From Phymorhynchus buccinoides (taxonomy: Eukaryota > Mollusca > Gastropoda > Neogastropoda > Raphitomidae), in NCBI GenBank assembly GCA_017654935.2, contig CM065691.1, positions 30,507,844 to 30,571,843 of the forward strand: a stretch of DNA of 64,000 nt. The letters run 5' to 3'. The notes below the pieces were generated by a model. That model did no database searches. It was not told the DNA's origin and saw only the letters and a program-made list of their open reading frames with translations. This document shows, piece after piece, positions 22,996 to 35,489 of this stretch (position 1 is its first letter; every line of letters begins with the position of its first letter). A program made the translations under genes and the position numbers.

Positions 22996-23205
22996 CCGTG
23001 TAATAGCTGTCTCTTCCAGGGATCGCCTGGCCCAGCTCTGGAGGTGCCCATGGTTTACACGGCCTCCTTTGAACACACCGTAGCAATTACAGTATGGTTA
23101 ACAGGTAATAACTGCACCTTCGTAATAACAATACAATTAACGCGTAATAACTACACCGTCACTTCTAGGGCCCGCCTGGAAGATACAAAGGACCCACAGC
23201 GAGAT
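22996..23205 (-). repeat. Array of truncated DHGHH-exon copies, locus A (remnant beyond DIRS)
   Basis: Two more degenerate units of the same 109-bp array (marks near 23008 and 23152) continue on the far side of the DIRS insertion, showing that the retrotransposon landed inside the array. The flanks read as TAATTA before and AACCGTGTAATAGCTG after, matching the normal TAATTAACATGTAATAGCTG of an undisturbed unit. Confidence 0.85.
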
Positions 23206-23221
23206 ATAGGCTTATATAACA

Positions 23222-23866
<645 letters not shown>

Positions 23867-25180
23867 TGAGTTACAATGTGTTACGAAGATTAATCGGTAG
23901 GCTATAAACAAAAAACAACCGTTCCAGGTGGTGATTGTAGTCAGTCCGCCCCACTGGAGGATCCAAAACAAGGTCAAAACAATAACAGGAGTGACGTACA
24001 GTGCTTTAATGCATTGTGAAAGTGCAAACCGACCTTTGTTGCTAGGTTTCTTGCATTCATAAATGTTGTGTTTGATTTTGAGAATTTCAAACGCAGTAAT
24101 TATTTCCCCATCTTCTCCCTTCTTCTTCTTCTTCTTTGTGTTTTTTGGTTTGTTTTGTTTTTCCTTCTTGCTCTTATCATAATTTGAGTACAAACCATTC
24201 CACTTGCCTTGTACGTTTATTCACTCCTTTCAGCTTATTGTTAATAATGATAATCTCTACTTTAAGCCTTGCGTTCTTGTTTACTTTCTTTGATAATCTT
24301 GGAACTGTTCGGGTGGTTTGTTTTACAAGAAGTATTCTTGTTAAGAATGGCAGTAGTTATGTGTTGTATTTTGCCAGCCGCCATATTGTACATTATAATG
24401 GTAAAAGTGGGCTTATTACAAGCTTCAAGCTCAGTTGTTGATGCCATTATTCTCTCTTTGGGTGAAATGTTATATGTGTGTTGTTGGTTCATAAAATATA
24501 ACAAATTAATGAAACCAAAGTGCAAACCCGACTAGACCGACGCGTAACAAACACACTGACCGACACATGTGAGAGGCTCGAAACCTGCCTGTGTAGCTCT
24601 CCCCCCCCCCCCCCCCCCCCCCCCCCACTTCCCTATTCCCCTGGGGGCCGTTTCACAAGGGCTAACGTTACGTAGCGTGAGCGCAAATCGGCAAAAACGG
24701 TACTAAGAAACACCTCTTTTGCCGACGTTTGTCGAAAACGTTTTGTGGCTGCTATCGAGGTAGCAAGCGACAAACTATTTGAAGGATCATGGGAAATATC
24801 AATACTTTCGGCTTTTTTTTAATATCTCGCGTGACGAGACTTGAACTTTAAAAATGGAAGACCAAAACAACAAGCTTGCCACAGCAAATATTCTTTAGTC
24901 TATCGTGAACAAATACGGGATGATTTTAGCAAATTAAACAAACGCAAGTGTTTTTGAGTGCTCTTTCTTCATTTTTCATCATGTTAGATGGCATAATATA
25001 GTGCACATTTCATTTTCTGCACACAAATAGACGTGGGTGAAATCGAAAACTTTGTACAAACTGACAGAGAGGTATGATTTATCTCCCTTATGATAGCAAA
25101 CCTTTTTCTCTCTCTCCCAAAAATGAAGAGTAAGCTTAAAGAGTTATCTGACCTTAGCAAACGTTTAGGGTGTTTCTTAG

Positions 25181-25649
25181 TAGAGGTGGGGGGAAAAAAC
25201 GGTTTGAACCGAACAACCGGTGCTAAGCTTTCGCGGTTCGAAAAACCGGTTCGAGTTGCTGTGAACCGGTTTTTTAACTGCAAACTGAAAGTAAGTTTTT
25301 CTTAGAATAACGCATTCTTTTCGAAAAACAACACTGATTCTCAGCGCAGATTGGGTGTTTGTAAACCAAGAGTAGCTGTTTCCAGTTTGTGGTGGTGTAT
25401 GGCTTTGACTTTGACTGAGTGTTGAGTTGAGTGTCTGTGTGTCATAAGTCTTTATTGGATGTGTGCGCGTGCGTGCGTGTGTGTGTATGAATATTCTGAC
25501 AAATAAATATTTGTTTGTATAGGTGAAACTAGTGATTCGAGTACTGGTTAAAAAAACCGGTTCGGTAAAAACCGGTTCGGTAAAACCGGTTCGAAGAGGG
25601 AAAACCTGTTTAAAACCGGTTCGGATTTTTGAACCGGTTCTCAACTCTA
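25181..25649. mobile_element. hAT-like MITE with perfect 8-bp target duplication
   Basis: TTTCTTAG stands at 25173-25180 and again at 25650-25657. Between them lies a 469-bp element beginning TAGAGGTGGGG and ending CTCAACTCTA, hAT-like imperfect termini. Both ends are rich in AAACCGGTT palindromic motifs, so long stretches can fold back. It is non-coding. Confidence 0.8.
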
Positions 25650-25689
25650 TTTCTTAGGCCCCTTTTGGCGTAAGCGTTATTCGCACGGC

Positions 25690-25956
25690 GACCCTTAACC
25701 CTAACCCTATAAGACGGGGAAACGCAATGAACCACGGCTGTGACAAATGGCGCCGTGTACTGCAATACATAGGGGGGGGGGGGGGGTCCTATTACATAAT
25801 GGCCTAGGGTTAGGGATAGGGTTAGTATTCCAAAAAGGTTATTAGCTAAAAAGGTTCATAAAATACAGCTTTGTGTTTGGCAAGAAAGGCAAAAACGGGA
25901 AAATGAAATTAACCGAGAAATGCAGGGGGGGGGGGGGGCACATCTTGAACTTTACC
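25690..25956. mobile_element. Telomere-repeat MITE, partial copy
   Basis: It matches the right two-thirds of 44835-45218: CCCTTAACCCTAACCCTA, the AAGACGGGGAAACGCAATGA centre, then AGGGTTAGGGATAGGGTTAG and an arm ending GCACATCTTGAACTTTACC. The left arm is missing. It sits directly to the right of the hAT-like MITE (25181-25649). Confidence 0.7.
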
Positions 25957-25959
25957 ACA

Positions 25960-25998
<39 letters not shown>

Positions 25999-26000
25999 TA

Positions 26001-26048
<48 letters not shown>

Positions 26049-26478
26049 CGTGTGCGTTCGTGAGAGTGTGTGTGTCTATGCGCACATGCGTGGGTAGTAC
26101 GTGCATACGTGCGTGCGCGCGCGCGCGCGCGTGTGTGTGTGCGTGTGCGTGTGCGTGTGCGTGTGCGTGCGCGCGCGTGTGCGTGTGGTACACGTTTGCT
26201 TGCATGCCTATTACACTAAACGGCGGTGCAGCTAAGGAGGCGAAAGAGTTGGGTGAAGATAATAGGAAAGAACTGGAACTTACTTTAGAAAGGACTGTGT
26301 AGGTGGAGTTATCGTCCTTAGCCTTTGATAGCAGGTGTCATTCCTTTTCGAGGCCTTTCCTTAGCATTGCGAAACTCGCTCTGTCTCTGTCTCTGTCTCT
26401 CTCTTGCGAAGATTTCCCATTGTTACCCCTTCCCACATGATATGGATAGATGGCCTGGTCATTAAACAGTTGTTCATT

Positions 26479-26762
<284 letters not shown>

Positions 26763-27976
26763 CAACAACAACACCGCGCTCCAAAAATAGATTTTGCCTT
26801 TTATTTGACAAAGGGAAGTAATATAGGCTGATAGACTGACCTCCCTTGGGACGGCCAGAAGCGCTCATTGACTCCATTTTGAAAATCTGAAACTTGAATC
26901 TACTAAAGTGCATGTATTTAGTTGACCCGTTGTTAGTGGTGTTTATGTCAACCCATTATTACTATTAGGCCTTACTAGTGTTTGTGCCTCATTTCCGAAA
27001 TGCTTGCGTGTCCTATAAAGTATACACAATCACCTATCTCTTCCCCTGTATTTAAAAGTATGATGACATCAGGCTGTTGAAAATCACTGTCTCCTGCACT
27101 CTGAGTTTGCATTGGCACGTGTGTGGTAAACAATACGCATGTCAACTCTTTTAGCACGTTCACCCGAGACATGACTTTACACTCCTAAAAAAAAAGCCAA
27201 AGGCATTCGTTGTCAAGCACCCTGCCTTGTGTTTGTCTGCTTTTAGAGCTTATGTCACTGTTTCTTCCATTGAAGCAAAGGGTATGCATGCACACTCGAA
27301 AAAATAGTTACTCCCCTTTTGTCGGTTGAGATGCAACGGACAACCAAGAATGTACCAACAAAACATACATGGCGCTGGAAGAGTTAGATCTGGTACTACA
27401 CATACATCCCGATTATCCGCGTGGAAATAACCAATAAGTAAAAGAAAGAAGGAAAACATAAGCGCACGTATATCCGTATTTCCCCTAATCCGTTATACTC
27501 TTTCGTTTACTCATTGATTATTTGCGCGCGGAAAATCCGGATGAACTGTGTACCAGGCCTAAAAGCTTTAAAAGTAGAAATGCACTGTGACAGTGCAGAC
27601 CCGTCCAGACTGATGCGTAACACACCGACTGACATATGCGCTAACCTCGAAACCTGCCTGTGTAGCTGTTCCACCCCCTCCCCCAGTCATTCGGACATTA
27701 GCTTTATACTGCAGTATTACGTGTTGAAATTCTATGGTCTCTATGGATTATTCCCGACATCAATTGTCGAGACGTTTTCTTGGCCGAGAGCAGGTATATA
27801 GGCCTATATTGTAGGAATAGCATTCTCTACAATAAAGACATGTGAACCTATGTTTTCCAACAGTATAATATATGCCTTTTTCTTTCTTTTTTTCTATTAT
27901 CTGAAGGGTATATTATTCGGACACGGGAGAAAGGGAAAACAAAATAACAATGATAACAAGAGTGTAGATGTTATAC

Positions 27977-28111
27977 CTTCTACCAGGAGGAAGAATCCTT
28001 TGCTGTTCTTGCTGAGGATCTCGATGGCTTTGGTGGTCATCTCAGCGATGGAGGGCTCCTGCTGCTTGTCCCGTAACAACTCGTAAGTCATGTGGCTCTC
28101 TGTGAATAGAC
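27977..28111 (-). CDS. Alkaline phosphatase locus A, LLVEG exon
   Basis: A 135-bp exon with acceptor GTGTCAG and donor GAAG|GTATAA. It encodes LFTESHMTYELLRDKQQEPS, then IAEMTTKAIEILSKNSKGFF and LLVEG. The Glu of LLVEG is a Mg ligand in the family. It splices to the DHGHH exon (16214) across an intron of about 11.8 kb packed with mobile elements. Locus B has an almost identical exon at 56434-56568. Confidence 0.92.
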
Positions 28112-28156
28112 CTGACACACGAGGCACATTTTACACTCTAGTGTGAAGACTTTATA

Positions 28157-28458
28157 CAAAGACACTGAAAAGAAAAGACTAACATCCGGTCCCTTTTCCC
28201 TATATGAGTAGTGAGGACAGAAACACTGGTTATGTCCCTTTTAAACGTGACACATTTAGGTTAAAAACACGTCCATAGGCCAGTTGAATTCTCCGTTCAA
28301 ATTAACGTCCGAGTCTTTGGATAGCCGCCACTGTGAATGGGTCACTACACTACATGTAGTGTCCGTGGAATAGGTGTAACTACCCCACTAACGATAACTC
28401 TATCAGCCCGGCTCGCCGTAACTCTTAAGAAGTCCATCTTACCCTTTTAGAGTCTTTG
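28157..28458. mobile_element. TIR element with 7-bp duplication, locus A only
   Basis: CTTTATA at 28150-28156 and 28459-28465 flanks a 302-bp element with short ends CAAAGACACT and AGAGTCTTTG. The empty site is seen in locus B (GTGTGAAGACTGTATAGATT near 56597). A diverged relative in opposite orientation is at about 14105-14470. Confidence 0.75.
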
Positions 28459-28989
28459 CTTTATAGATTGGAGACAACGTACAGGATGTTCCTAACGTCC
28501 ATCTGGACACATGGGGAATATCCCTAACAGTAGGTTTTTGTTCTTTCGCAGATAAAATATGAGTATATATATATTGTTATTTCATCTGCATCTGCATCCG
28601 GTACGTTGGCAGAAGAACCAATTCTGGCTATAGTACACCAACGGAAGAAAATCGGGGAGAGCATAAAAATTAATAAACAAGAAAGAATAAATATGAATAA
28701 TAAATTAATATTAAAAACAATAAATAAAAAGAACGTATCCAAATTTGGGATATCGTTCAAACAAATATTGAAATTTATTGACACTATACATTTTCTCCAT
28801 GTGTCAGACTTTTAGAGAAACCCTGTAGACTTATGTTTGACTCTCCAGACTACATAGGCATAGTAGACTTGACACAAAGAAACATTACGCATAAAATGTG
28901 TTGACGTACCAGAGAACAAAGAGGGCATAGTTGCCTAAACCACCAGCAACAGAAAATAATGAATGGTCGAATATTCGAAGACCTATACA

Positions 28990-30240
28990 AAATAATAATA
29001 ATGGATATTTGTTGTGCTCTTTCTCCAAAGAGCTCAGAGTGCTTACAAAGTTAACTTTAGACAACAACGATAACAATAGTAATAAACACAAAACATTCAA
29101 TATATATATTAAATACAAATCCGCACGCATAGCACACCCACACAAACACACAGAATAGACATTCATGCGCGTACCGAAATCATGAGTGCGACCCAGTCAG
29201 CCAACACGGGTAGCAAAATGCAAACCAGACCAAACTGCCAGTCGTTCTGCCAGCCTAGTCCAATTCACACCACACCACCCGCATCAACCGCCCAAGACGC
29301 ACCCATGACCACGGTACCAGGACCAAACAGGGCTCGGTACAGTTAGGAGTAAGACAGAGAGAAGAGGTGAGTTTTCAGCTGAGACTTAAAAGAGGACGGA
29401 GTTTGTGCATGACGGACAGAGAAAGGTAGGCTGTTCCAGATCACAGGGCCAACGTAAGCAAACGCACGGCCTCCCTGGAACTTCTTGCGGTATTGTGGAA
29501 CACGAAATATTCTTGTGTCAGCAGAGGAGCGGAGAGACCTGGAGGGAGTGTATAACTCAAGGAGTTGACAGAGGTATGGAGGAGCGGTGTTAGAAATTAC
29601 ATTGAAGCAGATTAGAGCAATTTTGTAGTGAATCCTGTGAGAGACAGGCAGCCAGTGCAGTTCAGACAGAAGAGGAGTGACATGCGCACGCCTAGAAGAC
29701 CTGTATATTAAACGAGCAGCACAATGCATTACTGTTTGGATTTTATATGGATGCTTTTGTGGAAGACCGGCCAGAAGAGAGTTTGCTTAGTCAAGTCGGG
29801 ACAGGACAAGTGAAGATATTAGTTTTGCAGTAGCATATTTCGTAAAGTAATGACGTATATAACTGATTCTCCTAAGTTCAAGGTATCCAGTCTGACAGAT
29901 GTTGTTTACCTGAGCACTCATTGACAAAGATTTGTTGAACACAACACCTAGATTACGAGCAGAATTAGAAAAGGCAATGACATTTCCACCAACAGTTACA
30001 GAGGAAGGGTGGGATTCATGGGAATTGGAAGAGGGATCAATCAATAAAGCTTCGGTTTTATCTTCGTTTAGCTGTAGCTGATTCTGGAGGGTCCACTGTT
30101 TAACATCTTGGACACAACACTGAATAGAAGTTAGTAAAGGACAAACATTAGCAGCTGAGTCAGACCTATACAGCTCTGTATCGTCGGCGTAGACATGGTG
30201 AGAGATAGAGTGGGAGTTTATGATATGAGAGAGGGGCTGG
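28990..30240 (-). mobile_element. CR1-like LINE, 5'-truncated, locus A only
   Basis: The matching site in B (GACCTATACAGGGAAATG near 57130) lacks it. On - the reading frame from about 30240 encodes HHVYADDTELYRSDSAANVC with the catalytic RT Asp pair, LNEDKTEALLI, NLGVVFNKSLSMSAQVNNIC and LVLSRLD. A single TAA follows, then the same frame goes on to AARLIYRSSRRAHVTPLLSE, LHWLPVSHRIHYKIALICFN and the usual end. The 3' tail is (ATT)n at about 28990. These motifs are typical of CR1/L2-group LINEs. Confidence 0.83.
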
Positions 30241-30660
30241 GTATAGAAATAAAAAATAAACCAATAAAGCACTTCTTGGACACATTTGATATTGAAGTTA
30301 CCTGAGAAATTGAGCGCCATCCTTGATTAACTGGGAACCATTCTTCCAATGTTCTATAACATTTCTTTGGTAAAGCACACATTATTTAGCGGAATAGATA
30401 TTTAATTACAAACAGACATACAAACGGACAGACGTGTGAACCCACAAGCTCTTGCTTGATACCGTCAACATTTAGGTCAAGGCCTACATAATCTTTGGGA
30501 TGGAGGAGAAAAATTGGAGAGAGAAAAGGATCCACACGCAAGCAGATATTAACCAAACGATAGCACCAACGTACAACAGCATCATTTCCATCATAACCAG
30601 CACAAACTAAACTGCTCTCTTTATGAACAAGTTTTGTATTTACCTTATTTTCACGTGTTT

Positions 30661-30702
<42 letters not shown>

Positions 30703-30706
30703 CTTT

Positions 30707-30752
<46 letters not shown>

Positions 30753-30905
30753 TAAGAGTATTGATTCCCCCCGAAGCCGGAGTGTGGCTGCCCACTGACG
30801 GTTTCGTTGTCGCATCTATTTTTTCTTCTTCAGGGATAATAATTGTTCGATGATTATTTTTGCATGCTTCATTATTTTCGTGTTGAATATATTGATTCTC
30901 TTGCA

Positions 30906-30990
30906 TGTTTGTTTGAGGGCAAGATGTGAAAAAAGCCCATTGTGTGCTTACTCTTTTTCCCTCAATAAAAAAAAAATTCGTTCGTTAAAA
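30906..30990 (+). repeat. LINE-type 3' tail with TTCG repeats, locus A
   Basis: GCAAGATGTGAAAAAAGCCC then CTCAATAAAAAAAAAATTCG and GTTCG. The same sequence is at 57770-57845 in B, so it predates the duplication. Similar tails occur at 37985-38065, 41590-41655 and 48380-48452. Confidence 0.65.
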
Positions 30991-31244
30991 AAAAGATCTT
31001 TCATTTTCAATTTCAATGTCTATGATATTGTTGTTCTTGTTGCTGCTTTGCTTGTTCGTGCACATGTTGTATGCTATCATTTTCATTATCATGTTCTGTT
31101 CCAGTCTCTTATTACTTGTGGCAGCCAATATTGTATAATCTACTTGTGTTTGAGCGCCTTGTATAAGCTTTAAGCTTGTTGTGCTCGTTCTCATTTGTTT
31201 ATGTTGCTGCTTTACTATGTGTTACTCAATAAACATTCGCTTAA

Positions 31245-31484
31245 CCCTTTCACCGCCAGCCATCTTTGAGCCAAACATTTCCATTAAACTTACTTGGCTA
31301 CAGAAAAGATTGTGTTTGCAATATTGTGGGATTTCTCTGTGACACATTTAGAATAGGGTTCAATCCTTACTACACAAATTTAGGAACACGATGTTATTGA
31401 ATAACAGACCCTGATTTCAAGAGTTTTAATGACATGGGTGTTAAATTATTGTGGTGCAAAAATGCGACATTGGCGGTGAAAGGG
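31245..31484. mobile_element. piggyBac-like MITE, TTAA-flanked (copy 1)
   Basis: TTAA at 31241-31244 and 31485-31488 flanks a 240-bp element with termini CCCTTTCACCGCCA and TGGCGGTGAAAGGG. Ends starting CCC with a TTAA duplication are the mark of piggyBac-type non-autonomous elements. The interior has no ORF. Confidence 0.8.
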
Positions 31485-31544
31485 TTAAACCAAACAATAA
31501 CACACTAAACTGCCTACCTATCATTCTATTTGCTCGATCCTTAC

Positions 31545-31647
31545 CTAAAAGCTGATCCACGTTAGCTGCAGACACTGCTCGTAGTTCAGCAGCGTTTTGC
31601 ACGTACTGTGCGTTGCTACCTTGAGCTCGTGCCTCTGCCAACCATTC
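31545..31647 (-). CDS. Alkaline phosphatase locus A, EWLAEARAQG exon
   Basis: A 103-bp exon with acceptor TAATCAG and donor TTAG|GTAAGG. It encodes EWLAEARAQGSNAQYVQNAA then ELRAVSAANVDQLLG, ending in a split Gly codon. VDQLLG followed by LFTE in the next exon matches the family's VDxLLGLF junction. In many animal relatives a short KRxDGxDLxx segment precedes EWL and is not visible here. Confidence 0.88.
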
Positions 31648-31679
31648 CTGATTAAAAGACAACAAAAGTAAGGGTCTTC

Positions 31680-31850
31680 ATTCCCTCCACGAAGCCGGAG
31701 TGTGGCTGCCCACGTGGTGGGGTAATCAATAACGGTCACACACGTAACGTTCTCATCCGTAGCTGATGCGCTTGTACCATAGTGTCTAAGTGTTTCCGCT
31801 GTTGGAATGATCCATGAAGTCTTATAGCCAGGGTAAGACAACAGCAACAA
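31680..31850 (-). repeat. Dispersed repeat (CCCTGGCTATAAGACTTCA), locus A copy
   Basis: On - it runs TTGTCTTACCCTGGCTATAA, ATGATCC/AACAGC, then CACGTGGGCAGCCACACTCC. Orthologous to 58262-58442 in B and related to 8410-8610 (+). Fragments occur at 6358-6420 and 30756-30800. Short ORFs through it are not supported as genes. Confidence 0.68.
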
Positions 31851-32404
31851 CAACAAAAGACTTGATTAAAACAAAAAAACAAAAAAAAGGTGATAAACGT
31901 GCGAAGAAGTAAAAAAAAACCACCACATTAGCCTACATCCCAAGACAAGCTACAAGCTAGTGGAAAACCAACTCCTTGTCCAATAAAATTCCTGATTTTG
32001 TTAATTTTTAAAGACTCTTGATTATAAAAAAAAGGTAATAAACGTGCGAAGAAGTAAAAACATTACATCCCAAGACAAGCTACGAGCTAGTGGAAAACCA
32101 ACCCCTAGTCCAAGATAATTCTTGATAAAAAAAAAAAGGATTTAAAAGACTCTTGATTGAACAATAAAAAGAAAGGTAATAAAATGTGTGAAGAAGTAAA
32201 AAAACAAAAAACATTACAGCACACGACAAGCTACAATAAACAAGCTAATAGAAAATCGACTCCTAGTCCAAGGTCATATCGCGCAGAAACAAATGTCTCT
32301 TGGCAATCAGTGGTACAAGGAGTTTTCAAGAAGCGTTACGAGTACAGTCTGAAGAAGCCTTTCAACTGTTATGGACACTGGTTTACTGTCAAAATATATG
32401 AACA

Positions 32405-32866
32405 CTAGTTACACCCATGCTTGGCACGGGTCCAGAAATAAAATGTTTGAAATGCAAAGATAATGTATTCAATGTTACATTGATAGAACATGCTGTCTGT
32501 GAATGTAAGAGAGTTCCCTGAAAAACAAAGCTGGCTGACATCACACAGCCGGAAAGTAAAGGACGGGGAAGAAAAGGGCGGAAATTACGAAACACGGGTT
32601 CGGCATTCTTCGTGTTTTCCTAGGTAGATTCGGCAATTTCCGACACAGCTCGGGAGACGCAGACGACACAAAATTTCAAGCAAAGTTCATACATTTTGCC
32701 TTCAAACTCAACTTTCAAAAGCAAGATTTTGAACCAGACATAGCGGAATCGCGTCCCAACGCGTTCTTCTGGAACTGTATGGCCAGCAAGAATCCAACAT
32801 TTACGCGGTATCCGAGTTTTTACACCGTTCTTTTACGCTTCGGGCCTTAGCGTATTTTATTATATT
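32405..32866 (-). mobile_element. Non-autonomous Helitron-like element, copy 2 (locus A intron)
   Basis: Same family as 23222-23866, without the GA tract. The 3' hairpin and CTAG end are intact apart from one base (ACCCATGC for ACCCGTGC on +). The 5' end is mutated. It is orthologous to the copy at 58846-59315, so it predates the A/B duplication. Confidence 0.78.
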
Positions 32867-33056
32867 GTTGAACGGTGTTGCATACGGTGAGTGTGAGGTC
32901 AGGTTATGCACCATTCACCAGGTTGCATTCTTCATCAAAGAATGCGTTGCAGGCAAAACGAGAGGAGATGGAGAAGGAGAAGGATTTACGATGCCTCAGT
33001 ATCACTTAGCCATCAGCGATCCCGCAGACACTAACGAGTCAATGCACGTTTCTTAA
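32865..33056 (+). other. Conserved antisense ORF in locus A intron, function unknown
   Basis: A 63-codon frame next to the Helitron, with EVRLCTIHQVAFFIKECVAG and FTMPQYHLAISDPADTNESM. The orthologous stretch in B (59319-59516) stays open without indels, although neighbouring intron sequence has several. Most differences I can count change the residue (about seven against three silent), so selection on the protein is not supported. I do not recognise the sequence; it could be part of an old mobile element. Confidence 0.35.
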
Positions 33057-33526
33057 TCTTCGTAGATCCCAATAATTAATAAACTGAACAAATACGCAAG
33101 CTAAACAAAGATGGGTAATAAAGTCATGTTCACAGAATGTATATTTAACTAATCTAATAATTCAGACATATTATGATTATGAATAGAACAACGTTGCATT
33201 GCTAAAAAAAAGAAAGAAAAAAAGAAGCAAGACATGTATCTATACTTGGGCAGTTATGTTTTTTTGTGAGTACATCTGTCTTTCGTATGTTCATATAATC
33301 ATGTTGTTTCTTGATAGATCTTTGGATGCCCGTCTTGTCGAGCCTTTGCACATATAACCTCTCAATACCCCAGTATAATATGGACAAAACAAAACATAGA
33401 TTATTTAGTTATAAATGTGTCAAAGTTCATCGCCAAAAATGTTTCGTGTATCTAAAAGACCCATTTTGTTGTACGTAGGTCAATGTCACAGAAACATAAC
33501 AGGGAATAAACAATAAAACAGCTGAC

Positions 33527-33589
33527 CTCAGGAAGATTCCGGTTGTCTATTCGATTGTAGAACTCCCTTTTGCCTCCTCCCAGCGCCAC
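33527..33589 (-). CDS. Alkaline phosphatase locus A, GGGK mini-exon
   Basis: A 63-bp in-phase exon with acceptor TTTTCAG and donor GAG|GTCAGC. It encodes [20 protein letters not shown] followed by Glu. LGGGKxxF is the family's conserved glycine-rich strand after the third metal-site region. Locus B has the same exon at 60890-60952 with the same length and phase. Confidence 0.88.
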
Positions 33590-33609
33590 CTGAAAACACA
33601 GTGCACACA

Positions 33610-33635
33610 CACACGCACACGCACGCACACGCACG

Positions 33636-33712
<77 letters not shown>
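33610..33712 (+). repeat. (CA)n tract at the GGGK mini-exon acceptor, locus A
   Basis: About 100 bp of CA beginning around 20 bases from the acceptor of the exon at 33589. On the coding strand it is GT-rich. The B counterpart is 60958-61137. Confidence 0.9.
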
Positions 33713-33715
<3 letters not shown>

Positions 33716-33889
33716 GGGCTTTATTCTTTCTTTTCCATTGGAATGTTTGTTGCTCTTAAATTACTAGCATTACTCAACTTGTGTCCATAGTCCATTTTAT
33801 GTAGCATTAGCTTTACGTCTGAAAAGGGGTTTGGAAAAGAAAGAAGAGTTGTTGAACGAGACAGAGAGAGACAGTCAAACAGTCAGACA

Positions 33890-34085
33890 AAGAGATAGAA
33901 ACATAATTATAACGACAGACAAACCGACAGAGACAAAAGAGGAAATACAAATAAAAGCATTCTATCCCTATGATTCTGGAATACGAGACAGAGTCAAACA
34001 AAGAGATAGAAACATAATTAGAACGACAGACAAACCGACAGAGACAAAAGAGGAAATACAAATAAAAGCATTATTTCCCTATAAT
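33890..34085. repeat. Tandem duplication of about 111 bp
   Basis: GACAGACAAACCGACAGAGA followed by GGAAATACAAATAAAAGCAT occurs at about 33912 and 34023. Locus B has a single related stretch near 61310-61415. Confidence 0.72.
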
Positions 34086-34922
34086 TCTATTCTCTAACAG
34101 TCCATCAAGCTGATAACTTAAACCTTTGTTTCGTATGCAATGCATGGATCGATTTTATCCACACGAAGAGCTGGCCATTACACGTGCTGATAGGAAACAG
34201 CACAAGCACATGCATGATGATGTTGTCTTCTGGTAACCAGTTGAACGAAAGTTCGGAGGACAACAACAACAAAGAATGAACAGGAATGACAGTGGGGGGG
34301 AAATGGTGGGGGAAACGATGGCTCGCGAAGGAATTACACGGGGAAAAAACCAATCAACTCCCCCTTCCCCATCCCCACTTCATCCCTCAAAGGAAGCCAT
34401 GATATTGGCTCAATGCACACAGCCTGCAATGCCACTTTTCTTTGATTCAAAAAGCGCTCATATCTTTGCTTTGAGACTAAAGTAAAACGCTGACGTTCCC
34501 CTGTCCCTGTATAGGCCACTGCAAAGAACACCTTTTGCAAGAGTGAATGCCCTTGGTGGGTGGGGGAAGATGCTTGAGTACTGACCAAACAAGGACATAA
34601 CTCTCGCCAATAACCCTATTTGAGGCCACTGAATGGCTGCCTTTTGCAAGAATGAATGCCCTTTTGGATACTGACCAACAAGGGCTTAACCCTTGCCGTC
34701 AAGGACGTTAATAACCTTAGTTGCAGTGGCCAATAACGGAATGTCCCGTGTGTGTCTACACCCTTGTAACAGGTTTTCATAGGGCTAGCTTAGGGCTGCT
34801 CAGGTGTTGGTAGAGCAGGGTGGGGCTAGTGCAGTCTCTGAGTCGTTCTGTTAGAACCTTCGGGCGTTTTTTCTTTCTTTTTTCTTTTCTTTTCCGTTCT
34901 ACCTCGTGCAGCCAGATCCTAC

Positions 34923-35092
34923 CTTGATGTGGGAGTTGTTCTTCAGGAGCTGGAAGGCGATGTCGGACACATGGGGACAGTTATCCGGGACGTCCTTAGC
35001 CGTCTCCCAGTTCCTATTGGGTGAGTGAGCGTAAGCAGCCGCTGGGGTGGCGTGGGTGACGCGTGTGGTCGTGACTATGCCCACGGATTTGC
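34923..35092 (-). CDS. Alkaline phosphatase locus [12 protein letters not shown] exon
   Basis: This 170-bp exon has acceptor TGTGCAG and donor AAG|GTAGGA. It encodes [20 protein letters not shown] then [20 protein letters not shown], ending [15 protein letters not shown]. The His/Thr of THATP and the Arg of NRNW correspond to the metal-site and phosphate-binding positions of the family. The matching exon of locus B is not in the window because a LINE starts at about 62068. Confidence 0.92.
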
Positions 35093-35489
35093 CTGCACAT
35101 GTATAAGTCTTGTTTCCGAACTTTCTGTTTATATAAAAAACAAAAAATGATAGAATTGCGCAAGGGGTGTGTGGATTTTTTCTCTCATTTGTTTAAATGT
35201 TATATGTTTTTTTTTATATGTTTCATAGTTTATGGATTTTTTTCATTTGTGTTTGTTTGTATCTGTGCATTAGTCTGCGTGAACAATTTTTTTAATAATT
35301 TATGGCCACACTCTAAACATGTGCACTGATCCAGGGGATATTGAGTAGATATTTCTCAAATCATAACAATGATGCTAACGAAAGATTTAAACAACCTAAA
35401 ACAAAAGTAAACCATACAATCACAAACAGCGATTATGTCTGTAGTTTTGCATATAAGTGCGAGCATACATTTACCTAAATAAGTAACGG

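Noticed and set aside
25690..25956. Chromosome end or fusion scar
   Set aside because: The TTAGGG-like tract is short, degenerate and part of a repeated MITE also found at 44835-45218.
29343..30320. Host gene with two exons on the - strand
   Set aside because: Contains YADD and other RT motifs of a CR1-like LINE, a 3' tail, and is absent from locus B.
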